From: Acidobacteria bacterium UBA7540
Lineage (GTDB): Bacteria > Acidobacteriota > Terriglobia > UBA7540
Reading direction: 5' to 3'
Assembly: GCA_002478145.1 (NCBI GenBank)
Contig: DLMI01000011.1
Coordinates: 78,530 to 142,529, forward strand
DNA length: 64,000 nt
Under the pieces are notes generated by a model. That model was not told the DNA's origin and ran no database searches. It saw only the letters and a program-made list of their open reading frames with translations. How positions within the stretch are numbered: the first letter of the stretch is position 1; every line of letters begins with the position of its first letter. This document shows positions 52,567 to 60,366 of this stretch, one piece after another. The position numbers and the translations under genes were made by a program.

Positions 52567-54792
52567 CTAGTGTTCTTTGCTGCCATAATAATGACGGTCG
52601 TAACCGTAATAGTAGGAGCCATAGCCGCTGTAGTAGCCCTCGTCCCGCGCATCCCACTTATTCAGGACCGTGCCCAGGATTCTTCCCCCGGCGCTTTCCA
52701 GAATCTTGTGGGCGCGCACCAGGGCGCGGCGGGCCGTGACTCCGCTTTCCACCACCAGCACCACTCCGTCGACAAGCCTGGAGAGAATGGTCGCATCGGT
52801 CACCATCAGCAAAGGGGCGGAGTCCACCACCAGGTGCTCGAAGCGCCTGCGCAACTCCTGCATGAGATTTTCCATGGTGGGAGAGGAGAACAAGTCCGCA
52901 GGGTTGGGCGCCTCAGGGCCGGCCGGAACCACCCAGAGGTTAGGCACTGCTTCAACTTGGCGCAGGACCTCATCCAGGCTGTGCGCGCCGGAAAGAAGGC
53001 TGCTGAGCCCCGCGCCATTTTGAGAGAGAGCCAGCGCCCTCGAGACCCCCGGCCGGCGCAGGTCGGCGTCAACGATCACCACGGGCACGCCGCGCTGGGC
53101 CAGCCCCAAGGCCAGGTTGAGCGAGGTGGAAGTCTTGCCCTCGCGCGGCTGAGCGCTGGTCACCAGCAAAGCCTGGGGAGGGCGCGGAGCACTCGAGAGC
53201 AGAATCGAAGTACGCAGGGTGCGGTAAGACTCTGCCAGGGATGAAGTGGGGTGTTTCAAAACGATCGATTCCACCGCCCCATTCATCGGCTGACTCCTGT
53301 CCCCGCCCATCCTCCGCCAGGACGAGCGCGCCAGGGGGATCACGGCCAGGGCTGGGGCGGCGACGAGCCGTTCCAGTTCTTCGGCGCTCTTGACGGAAGT
53401 ATCCAGACTCTCCTGGATGAAGGCGAGCGTAACCCCAAGGATAAGTCCCATCAGCAATCCGACGGCAATGTTATACGGAATTCTTGGCCGCACCGGCGCC
53501 GTGGGGACTAACGCCGAATCGACCAGATGGATGTTGGTCGCTCTCAAACCCGCTGACACGGTGGCGTCTTTCAGGCGCTGGAGCAGGTTCGCATAGAGCT
53601 GCTGGTTGGTCTCAAATTCTCGTTTCAACATGTTGTGCTCGATCAAAAGTTGACTGAGCTTTCCCACCTCCACCTTTTCTTGGGCCACCGCGGCGGACAA
53701 AAGCCTTTCCCGGCCCAGGGCCGCCATGTAGTCGTTGTGAATTCGCACTACAACACGCTTGCGCTCGCGCTCCATGATGGACTGGACTTCGTCCAATTGG
53801 TCCTTGAGTCTTTTGACTTTGGGGAAGTTGGGTCCATACTGCCCCAAGGCGTCCACGTACTCTTCTCTTAATTCGGCGTACTTCCCTTCCAAGGTTTGCA
53901 GCAAATCGTTCTGGGTAGTGAAGCCGGCCTGGGATGGGTTGGAGTTCACCAAGTCGTAGAGCGATTCCTTTTGCATGCGGTCGCTTTGCGCGCTGGTCAA
54001 GTCCGTGCTCAAAGCCGCCAGCCTCTGCTCGACCACAGTTTGTTTGTCGCCGACATTGACGATCACATTCTGGCGCTCGTAATCGACCATGGCCTGCTGC
54101 GACTTCTCCACCTTGGCTTTCAACTCGTCGAGCTGCCCCTCCATCCATCCCGAAGCTTGCCGGGTCGCGTCATATTTCTGATGAAAATTGTATTCGCTAT
54201 AGTTGTTGACCAGGGTGTTGGCCGCCCGCGCCGCGAGCTGAGGGTCGGTGCTGTCAAAAGTGACTTCTATCATGCGGCTGTCTCTCATCAGTTGAACGCG
54301 TAGATGCCCTCGAAATGCCTGGATGAGCCCGTTCTGGGCCGCAGTCTGAGAATCCGCCTGGGGGCGCTCGCCGCCTCCGCCAAATTCCGCCTTTTCCCCC
54401 ATGCCGAGCTGCTGAACGGTTCGCCAGGCCAAGTTTTCACTTTTCAGCACGTTGACCTGCGTTTGCAGGAAAGTCTCATCATTCCAGCCAGACATGTCCC
54501 GGAAGAGATCGTTGAAGGACTGGATTTCTGGCGTTTCGGCCTCAACCTCGACGCGAGCTGTAGCCTCATAAACCGGCTGCGTCTTGAAGGAAACAATCGC
54601 CGCCACCGTTGCCACCACCACGGCCGCCGCCAGGATCGTCCACATGCGCTTCAAAAAAATCAGCCAGTAGGTCCGTATATAGGAATAGCTGTCGGGGGCA
54701 TCTGCCCCTAATTCGATAAGGGAATCCGACCGAGGCTTGACCCGTTCCGGGGAGCCGCGTTCAATAGGAGCTAATTCTTCGTTTTCAGCCAT
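52567..54792 (-). CDS. wzc: Wzc-type chain-length regulator and BY-kinase, copy 2
   Basis: 741 residues, colinear with the protein at 13171. First helix near 55-70 (ILAAAVVVATVAAIVSF), periplasmic Wzz domain with long coiled-coil (ASGWMEGQLDELKAKVEKSQ), second helix near 435 (YNIAVGLLMGLILGVTLAF), Walker A SAQPREGKTSTS near 560, Walker A' VVIVDADLRRP, Walker B HLVVDSAPLL, and a tyrosine-rich tail (EGYYSGYGSYYYGYDRHYYG). Chain-length control and export of a second polymer is the likely role. Placement of a Wzc right after Wzm/Wzt is unusual, since ABC-type O-antigen systems do not normally need one; capsules of the ABC type use related PCP proteins. Confidence 0.95.
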   Translation of the reverse strand: MAENEELAPIERGSPERVKPRSDSLIELGADAPDSYSYIRTYWLIFLKRMWTILAAAVVVATVAAIVSFKTQPVYEATARVEVEAETPEIQSFNDLFRDMSGWNDETFLQTQVNVLKSENLAWRTVQQLGMGEKAEFGGGGERPQADSQTAAQNGLIQAFRGHLRVQLMRDSRMIEVTFDSTDPQLAARAANTLVNNYSEYNFHQKYDATRQASGWMEGQLDELKAKVEKSQQAMVDYERQNVIVNVGDKQTVVEQRLAALSTDLTSAQSDRMQKESLYDLVNSNPSQAGFTTQNDLLQTLEGKYAELREEYVDALGQYGPNFPKVKRLKDQLDEVQSIMERERKRVVVRIHNDYMAALGRERLLSAAVAQEKVEVGKLSQLLIEHNMLKREFETNQQLYANLLQRLKDATVSAGLRATNIHLVDSALVPTAPVRPRIPYNIAVGLLMGLILGVTLAFIQESLDTSVKSAEELERLVAAPALAVIPLARSSWRRMGGDRSQPMNGAVESIVLKHPTSSLAESYRTLRTSILLSSAPRPPQALLVTSAQPREGKTSTSLNLALGLAQRGVPVVIVDADLRRPGVSRALALSQNGAGLSSLLSGAHSLDEVLRQVEAVPNLWVVPAGPEAPNPADLFSSPTMENLMQELRRRFEHLVVDSAPLLMVTDATILSRLVDGVVLVVESGVTARRALVRAHKILESAGGRILGTVLNKWDARDEGYYSGYGSYYYGYDRHYYGSKEH

Positions 54793-54913
54793 GTTGTAGA
54801 ACCACCTTTGCCAAATTCAATAAAACTACGGAGTGTCCGCGAAATTTCTCAACAATGTGCTCGCCGAAGCGCCAGTACCGCCGCGCGCTACGGGTAAATG
54901 CCGCCGGGCTCTG

Positions 54914-54940
54914 CACCGTCCGGTACAGGGCGGGACGGTG
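54914..54940. promoter_or_regulatory. perfect 8-bp hairpin upstream of Wzc2
   Basis: CACCGTCC (54914-54921) and GGACGGTG (54933-54940) form an inverted repeat around an 11-base loop. It lies in the 243-bp Wza2-Wzc2 gap, about 120 bases before the Wzc2 start. No T-run follows on either strand, so it is not a typical terminator. It might stabilise the message or slow polymerase. Confidence 0.4.
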
Positions 54941-55035
54941 GCGCTACAGTCGGGGCGCTAAAGTGACCACCCTATTAACGGCTACCACGCTAGCCTTCCC
55001 CAGATAACCCATGATGCGCTTGACCAAACAGGGGA

Positions 55036-56157
55036 TCACTCTATCGCATAAACCGCTGCATATGTAGCGGCTGACGCCGCAAGGTCGGCTGTCCTGTGAA
55101 GCGCCTTCAAGGCGGTGCTGTCGGGCACAAACAGAATATCGTTGTGTTGCATAGCCTTGTCCGGAGCGTGGCCCTTGAGCATGGCGACTAGGTTAATGGG
55201 AATCTCTTCCCGGCCGCCAGGAGCCGAGGAGTTGGGACGAAGGAGCAGGGCTTTCTTCCCCTTCGCATAGGGGCCGAGATACCCCGCCAGGGCAATAGCT
55301 TTCAGGACCGTCATATCCTGGTGCGCCTCGCTTAATATGTAGCCACCCGCCCTGTTTACTGCCCCCAGGACGTAAACGACTCCGGCGCGTTGCACCGTCA
55401 CCCGGTCGCCCGGGTACACCTCGACGTTCAAGCTCGGATCGCCAGTCTCCTGGAGACGCCGAAGATCGATGGTCACTGTGGGCGCAACGGGCAGTGATTT
55501 CCCCCCTTCCACCGCCCCTCCACCCTCCGAGGCCAATACCCGGCGGTAGATCTCACCGCGCGTTATGGTTGCCGTGGACCCCGCATCATCAGCTACTCCC
55601 CCGGCTTGGGTGAGAAGGTCCAGCAGCGTGATCCGGCCGAGGACGGGGTAGATTTGCGGGTTCTTGACGGCCCCCGCGATGGCCACGACGTGAACGCGTG
55701 ACTCGCGAATGGTGATGCTCATCTGAGGACGACTGAGCACCCCGGCTTCTATGCACCTCTGCGAGATGACTTCAGCCGCCTGCTGGGGCGTCAGACCCGC
55801 AACCCGAACCGGCTCCGCCAGAAGCGGGAAGAGCAGGGTTCCTGTGTCACTCACCCGGTATTCGCGCGTCATCTGTTCCACATCGAATACCTGAATGAAT
55901 AACAAATCGTTGGGATAGATGAGCGTCTCCTCTGCCTTCTGAGAGCCCAGGTCAACTCCGGCTTTGGTGTCGGCCTTATTGTCGGGGCTGTTCGCCTTTT
56001 CCGAAGCTGCGGGCGAAACGCCGGGCGCACAAAGCAGACCGGCTACGGCCATCAACAGCAACCCCACCATCCTGAAATGGAAACGGCCAGGCGCCCTGCC
56101 GCCGGCGCGCCCCAGCCACCTGACGCTCGACCACGAACCCTTCACTCCACCTGCCAT
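55036..56157 (-). CDS. wza: Wza-type outer-membrane polysaccharide export protein, copy 2
   Basis: Start ATG 56157 follows AAGGAG by eight bases; the GTG at 56166 overlaps this ribosome site. 373 residues. A signal peptide (VGLLLMAVAGLLCAPGVSPA) is followed by the export domain (YPNDLLFIQVFDVEQMTREY near 90) and SLBB units VVAIAGAVKNPQIYPVLGRI near 170 and YVLGAVNRAGGYILSEAHQD near 280. The cysteine in the signal is not in a lipobox context. It is a clear paralogue of the protein at 15576, with the same leader sequence. It serves export through the outer membrane. Confidence 0.93.
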   Translation of the reverse strand: MAGGVKGSWSSVRWLGRAGGRAPGRFHFRMVGLLLMAVAGLLCAPGVSPAASEKANSPDNKADTKAGVDLGSQKAEETLIYPNDLLFIQVFDVEQMTREYRVSDTGTLLFPLLAEPVRVAGLTPQQAAEVISQRCIEAGVLSRPQMSITIRESRVHVVAIAGAVKNPQIYPVLGRITLLDLLTQAGGVADDAGSTATITRGEIYRRVLASEGGGAVEGGKSLPVAPTVTIDLRRLQETGDPSLNVEVYPGDRVTVQRAGVVYVLGAVNRAGGYILSEAHQDMTVLKAIALAGYLGPYAKGKKALLLRPNSSAPGGREEIPINLVAMLKGHAPDKAMQHNDILFVPDSTALKALHRTADLAASAATYAAVYAIE

Positions 56158-56404
56158 GCTCATCACTCCTTAAGACAACTTCCACTCCAGGGTTGCCTTC
56201 AATGTACCTGTGCTAACGACTATCGTTATAACGTTTACGTGCCCCCCTCCGCAAGCCCCCGCCTCGGCTTTCCAGCAGAACCACCTATTACGGAAATAGC
56301 GCTGGCCTCTGCGTGGTTAGCGTACCAGACAAGGACTCCCATCCTCAACCTCATTTCAGTGCTTCCTGCGCGCCGCTGTGGCGGCATTGATTCCCGCTTC
56401 CGTC

Positions 56405-57007
56405 TCACCCCCGCCGCGCTCCTGCTGCGCTCCCCCCATTGATTCCAGCTTCCCGCCCCCAGGGCGATGCATGAGGGCTGCGCCCCACTCGCTCCACCGC
56501 AGATGCGTCGACTTCCACGGCGGCCGACCTCTCCAGTATTTCTACCGAAAGCACCAGCCGGCACAGGTTCTTCTTGCGAACTAGAATTCCCTCCAGCCCC
56601 TGCAAAGCTCCGGAGATGACGCGCACCCTGTCGCCACATCGGAGAAAGGGGTAAGGCTCAACTCGATTTCCCCACTCGACCACCCTGCGCACAGACTCGA
56701 TCTCGGCTTCAGGAATGGTCGCCACTTCACCATTGATACCTAGAATAGAAACTATCCCCGGCGTCGTCACCACCTCCAGCCGCCGCTCCTGCATTCCGCG
56801 CAGAAATAGATAGCACGGGAACAAGGGAAGCGAGAGGTGCATGGTCCGGTCCTTCCATCTGCGAGTTGCGTTGTAAAGCGGGAGAAAGACCTCCAGTCCC
56901 TTGGCGGAGAGAATCTGGGCAATGGCCTTCTCGTGCTGATGTCGTGTGTAAATTGCGCACCACGCCCCGCTGATATCCAACTCGCTCCCTCCGGTTCCTG
57001 AATTCAT
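56405..57007 (-). CDS. upxY: UpxY/RfaH-like NusG-family antiterminator
   Basis: 200 residues. WCAIYTRHQHEKAIAQILSA near 16-35 is the NGN-domain start, followed by VFLPLYNATRRWKDRTMHLS and PLFPCYLFLRG. A KOW motif is at about 125-150 (FLRCGDRVRVISGALQGLEG). The last ~30 residues are low in complexity and may be disordered. Specialised NusG paralogues at the head of capsule and EPS operons bind RNA polymerase and prevent early termination. Here it is the first gene of the 40-kb minus-strand block, in line with that role. There is a short ribosome site AGGGGG before ATG 57007. Confidence 0.92.
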   Translation of the reverse strand: MNSGTGGSELDISGAWCAIYTRHQHEKAIAQILSAKGLEVFLPLYNATRRWKDRTMHLSLPLFPCYLFLRGMQERRLEVVTTPGIVSILGINGEVATIPEAEIESVRRVVEWGNRVEPYPFLRCGDRVRVISGALQGLEGILVRKKNLCRLVLSVEILERSAAVEVDASAVERVGRSPHASPWGREAGINGGSAAGARRG

Positions 57008-57070
57008 CAGCCCCCTATTCTAGGCGAAACAAGAGTTTTCTGCTCGTTGTTCCATCTTGCCCAATGGCGA

Positions 57071-57094
57071 GGAAGCCGTCAGCTTTCGGCTTCC
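57071..57094. promoter_or_regulatory. 8-bp stem-loop in the upxY leader
   Basis: GGAAGCCG (57071-57078) and CGGCTTCC (57087-57094) pair around an 8-base loop. It lies about 65-90 bases upstream of the upxY start, inside the leader if transcription begins near 57155. It might be a pause or attenuation element; no T-run follows. Confidence 0.4.
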
Positions 57095-57162
57095 AGCTAA
57101 AGCATTGGAGTCTTCTTGCCGATAAATAAAGAGTAACGGCTGGAGGCCTCATTCCTGGCTCC

Positions 57163-57190
57163 TCATTATTTCTCACCGCCTGGATGTCAA
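57163..57190 (-). promoter_or_regulatory. possible sigma-70 promoter for the upxY block
   Basis: On the minus strand TTGACA (57190-57185) is a perfect -35 box, followed at 16 bases by TAATGA (57168-57163), with AATAAT overlapping it at 14 bases as the better -10 match but poorer spacing. It would give a leader of about 150 bases. The shared motif at 57222-57256 lies just upstream of it. Confidence 0.35.
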
Positions 57191-57221
57191 GCGCGGCACC
57201 TCTAGCCGATAGCGTAAAGCT

Positions 57222-57256
57222 CCGCTCTCTGACTTACAGGAGAACACCTTGCGATC
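57222..57256 (-). promoter_or_regulatory. upstream element shared with the Wza1 region
   Basis: AGCTCCGCTCTCTGACTTAC AGGAGAACACCTTGC matches the sequence at 16891-16925 except at a few positions. Position is about 30 bases upstream of the possible -35 box, where an activator could bind. See the entry at 16887. Confidence 0.4.
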
Positions 57257-57259
57257 CCA

Positions 57260-58103
57260 TAAGTGCCAACGATCGCCGCCCTTATCACCCAACACAGGTC
57301 GCTTGTTCTTCACACTCTCCGAGCCGGTCAAGGCCGGATACTTTCGCCCCCCGGAGAGGTACGATTTCTGAGAGTCTACTTATATTTCCCCCTCGTCGAC
57401 AAGCGTACCGGCGTACCGGTACTTCCGTACGAGGCATTGCCCGAACGGCGGACCGCTGCTCACCTTGCGGGCTCCCGGGTGGATTGCCTGCTCAGCCCAG
57501 GTGGTTGTTCCCCCGGACGAGCTCTGAAGATGACGCATCGCCTGTACATCCTATGGTCGAACAAACTGATAATAGGAATCCTTGGTCGCGACTACGGGGG
57601 CATCACCATTACTGCCGGGCCGATCCGATCACGTAACCGCACCCCGACAAAACACCTCGGCACCCCTCGGCTTGATCATTTCATTAGCAGGCACATGCGC
57701 CGCGAGAGGATCAGACCTTCCACCGCCCCGCCACACACTGGCTGCACTTCGCGGGGGGGGGGAATGGGCATCAAAGTATCGTAGCAATCCCGCGTCCAAA
57801 ACTCTTCCGAAGCGAGGCACCCCAGCCCGAGCATCAAGTTCGGTGAATAGCTGCCGCCGGCAGGCAAGCGGGGTCCTTTTTCCGTCGCTTCGCCTACGGC
57901 ACTCTGGCCAACGGCTGGCGAATCTACCACTAGAGTGACGGCTTGTCAAGTTCGTGAGAATAGATTGTATTGTTAGCACATCAAATGTCCGGGTCAATGA
58001 GGTCGCCGCGGCGACATATGTCCGCATAAGGCGAAATTCGAGTACGGCTAATAGCCAGGAGGCTGTGATGAGGCGACACGCGCAAGACGCCTCGGAGCGG
58101 ACC
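57260..58103. other. gene-poor region, no convincing gene
   Basis: Frames of up to 173 codons exist on both strands (57263-57784 plus, 57629-58135 minus) but show arginine/proline/serine-rich random composition, no ribosome sites and no motifs. There is a G9 homopolymer near 57753-57763. I see nothing functional that I can support. Confidence 0.5.
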
Positions 58104-58285
58104 ATGAACGTACAAGACGTGATATTGCGGGCCATGGACGGATCATCCGCCCAGGCGCGCCGCCGAGATCATCGGCATCTCGGATCGGAGTATGCGGCGC
58201 TGGCGGGAGCGGAACGCGAAGGTCGGGTGCGATGGGCTTTTGGATCGGCGGCGAGGCAAGCCAGCCCCAAGGGGGTATCGGTGCA
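58104..58285 (+). pseudogene. N-terminal remnant of an ISNCY-like transposase
   Basis: From ATG 58104 the frame reads MNVQDVILRAMDG, then shifts by one base to AEIIGISDRSMRRWRERNAK and DGLLDRRRGKPAP, the helix-turn-helix N-terminus of a transposase family that in intact form reads ILRA...QAAEIIGISDRSMRRWRERY...GLFDRRRGKPSPKRVP. At least two frameshifts and a missing catalytic part show it is dead. No terminal repeats are recognised. It shows past transposition into this intergenic region. Family name is from memory of the motif. Confidence 0.65.
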
Positions 58286-58289
58286 AACG

Positions 58290-59103
58290 GGCATCTTGAC
58301 CTGTCAAAAACAGTCAAGGGAGACGCCGGGCTCAGTTAACAACAGAAGCAACATGCTACTGCAACTTTACCCCACACTAAGTTTTTTCCCGATCATATTA
58401 CTAATAAGGGTGGAATCCTGCGTGCTGGCATTCGCTTATGCCGGAATCGTCGCGGAATCCTATGGCGCGACGTTGACTACTTCACCGGCGCAGGCCGTCC
58501 GCTGCGGCCCTGATCCTGTCGAGCTTGGCTTCGTGCCAAAGAACGCCTATGGCTCCCTTGGCAGGTGCTTGCTGCCGGACAAGAGCTTTCGGCGAATCAG
58601 GCCGCGAACTCAATACTCGCATTCTCATGGGTCCAAGAAACGGGGGTCTGGTCTATCGGATTGGAAATTAATCAATACCAGAACCATAAAGAGATTTCCG
58701 CCGGGTACCTAAGTACTGAGAAAAAGTGCTTGACAGGAATGAGGAAAAGGTATTGTTTAGATGCTTGGAATTGGAGGCGCGGATTATCCTAAGCTTGTGA
58801 TACAAGCCCAGCTGTACAGTTGCCGCTCGCGGCTACGCCCAGGCTGATTTGACTGCGCAAAGGAGCTTGTCCGACTTCGCAAAGGGTGCCGTAACCGATT
58901 AGGTGAGCAGAGCTGGCTGATTCGCAGGGGAGACGCCGGTCGATGGGGTGTTGTAGCCGGTGAACCAGTGCTGACAAGCCAAGGTCTTAGCCCTTGAAAT
59001 CCCCTGAATCCCGAGGTTTCAGGGAACTTGACAACACGACCAAAGACAGTTTTCGTTTTGTCACCTGTTACGGTGTAATCGAAGGCGAGGGGCCGTTCTT
59101 CAC
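58290..59103. other. non-coding stretch before the plus-strand operon
   Basis: No gene is seen. TTGACA at 58730 with TATTGT 15 bases later and a hairpin CCCTGAA/TTCAGGG (59002-59008/59018-59024) are present. The hairpin is followed by a second TTGACA (59028), listed separately. Confidence 0.5.
59028..59056 (+). promoter_or_regulatory. possible promoter of the MauD-like operon
   Basis: TTGACA (59028-59033), a 17-base spacer and TTTCGT (59051-59056, 3 of 6 against TATAAT). Start of transcription would be near 59063, about 40 bases before ATG 59104. Only the -35 box is strong. Confidence 0.3.
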
Positions 59104-60366
59104 ATGATTACCATATTGCTCCTCTTGTTAATCCTGATCAGCCTTTGGATAGGCTTTTACCAGATCGTCAAGCAGCAAGGTCGAATACTGCTGCGTCTGG
59201 ACCAGCTCGAGCAGAATGCGCAAGCCGCGGGAGCTGGGCTGGAGAAGCATGGTGAGGAAGCTGAACCGGCAGGGCTTCCGCTTCAAAGCGACTTCCCCGC
59301 CTTTAAACTCCCCGACCTTGCGGGAAGGCCCGTCGCACTTGAGGCCTTTCGCGGCAAGCGCGTTTTGCTGGTGCATTGGAATTTCGAGTGCGGGTTTTGC
59401 GATTCCATCGCAGCCGAGTTAGGCCGTCTTGAAACCAGTTTCGAAAAGCGAAACGTTCAGTTGGTGCTCCTGGCTTACGGTGACGCCCGATCCAACCAGG
59501 AACAGGCAGCCGAACATGGCCTGAAGTGCCCCATCCTACTGATGAAGGATGGAGAGAAACCAGCGCCTTTCGAGCACGAGGGCACACCGGTAACCTATCT
59601 GCTGGATGAGGAAGGGCGAGTGGCTGCGCCCTTGGCGCGGGGAGCAGATCAGGTCCTGGCGCTAGCCCTGGAGGTGGCCGACCTTGAGCCTGGCGCTTCC
59701 GAGGCCGGCAAAAGCACGCCTCAGCGCAGCGGGCTGGGCAGCGAAGGGCCTCTCCGAGAAACCCTCGCGCCTCACCGAGTGAACCTCCCCGGATTTCTTG
59801 TCAAACAAGAGATCGGGCTTGGGGACGTAATCAAGCGTGTGACCTCCGCCATGGGAATCAAGCCCTGCGTGGGATGCGAGCGGCGGGCTGGCGTGCTTAA
59901 CCGCTGGCTGGTTTTTTCCAGTATCAGGGGAAGTGGGCTCAAAGCCGGCACGCGCGCGCCTGTTTTTCTCCTGCCCGACCTTCACGGTCACATGGTTTCG
60001 CTCGAGGAGTACCGGGGCCGGCGCGTACTCCTGGTCTTCAGTGACCCTCAATGCGGACCTTGCGATGAACTCGCCCCCCATTTGGTCCGCCTGCATCGAG
60101 AATACGCGAATGACGGCTTGGGCGTGATACTCGTCGGACGGGGCAATGCGGAGGAGAACCTCCGCAAGGCAGAGCAGCACGGTTTTCAGTTTCCGGTGCT
60201 GCTTCAGGATAGGAAGTGGAAGGTCTCAAGAGAGTACGGGACTCTGGCGACGCCGGCGGCTTTTCTGATTGGGGAAGACGGTGTGATTGCCAGGGACGCG
60301 GCAGTCGGGAGAGACGCTATATTGGCTCTCGTCCGTGACCGCCGAGGTGGTCAAAAGGAGGAGTGA
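59104..60366 (+). CDS. membrane-anchored MauD-like protein with two thioredoxin domains
   Basis: 420 residues. The N-terminal helix (ILLLLLILISLWIGFYQI) anchors it, followed by a short coiled segment. Domain 1 (about 58-195) has PDLAGRPVALEAFRGKRVLL and WNFECGFCDSI with active site CGFC. A linker (about 215-285) carries GLGDVIKRVTSAMGIKPCVG CERR, a CxxC motif followed by arginines. Domain 2 (about 288-420) has LPDLHGHMVSLEEYRGRRVL and FSDPQCGPCDEL with active site CGPC, then the cis-proline region ATPAAFLIGEDGV. MauD-type proteins act in the periplasm as disulfide isomerases or reductases for cysteine-rich substrates. The next gene, 1 bp downstream, encodes such a protein. Two domains in one chain are unusual for the family. 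Confidence 0.87.
   Translation: MITILLLLLILISLWIGFYQIVKQQGRILLRLDQLEQNAQAAGAGLEKHGEEAEPAGLPLQSDFPAFKLPDLAGRPVALEAFRGKRVLLVHWNFECGFCDSIAAELGRLETSFEKRNVQLVLLAYGDARSNQEQAAEHGLKCPILLMKDGEKPAPFEHEGTPVTYLLDEEGRVAAPLARGADQVLALALEVADLEPGASEAGKSTPQRSGLGSEGPLRETLAPHRVNLPGFLVKQEIGLGDVIKRVTSAMGIKPCVGCERRAGVLNRWLVFSSIRGSGLKAGTRAPVFLLPDLHGHMVSLEEYRGRRVLLVFSDPQCGPCDELAPHLVRLHREYANDGLGVILVGRGNAEENLRKAEQHGFQFPVLLQDRKWKVSREYGTLATPAAFLIGEDGVIARDAAVGRDAILALVRDRRGGQKEE

Noticed and set aside
56040..56060. Lipoprotein signal in Wza2 (cysteine in the signal peptide)
   Set aside because: The residues before the cysteine (GLL) do not fit the lipobox; a signal peptidase I site further on fits better.
57170..57185. 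ops-like sequence GGCGGTGAG upstream of upxY
   Set aside because: It resembles the RfaH ops element but lies in the promoter spacer, so it would not be transcribed, and the match is incomplete.
57629..58135. 168-codon minus-strand ORF in the gene-poor region
   Set aside because: Arginine/serine-rich, no ribosome site, and overlaps the transposase remnant on the other strand.
58800..59000. Possible tRNA or structured RNA
   Set aside because: No cloverleaf with T-loop and acceptor stem could be fitted; only one short hairpin is present.
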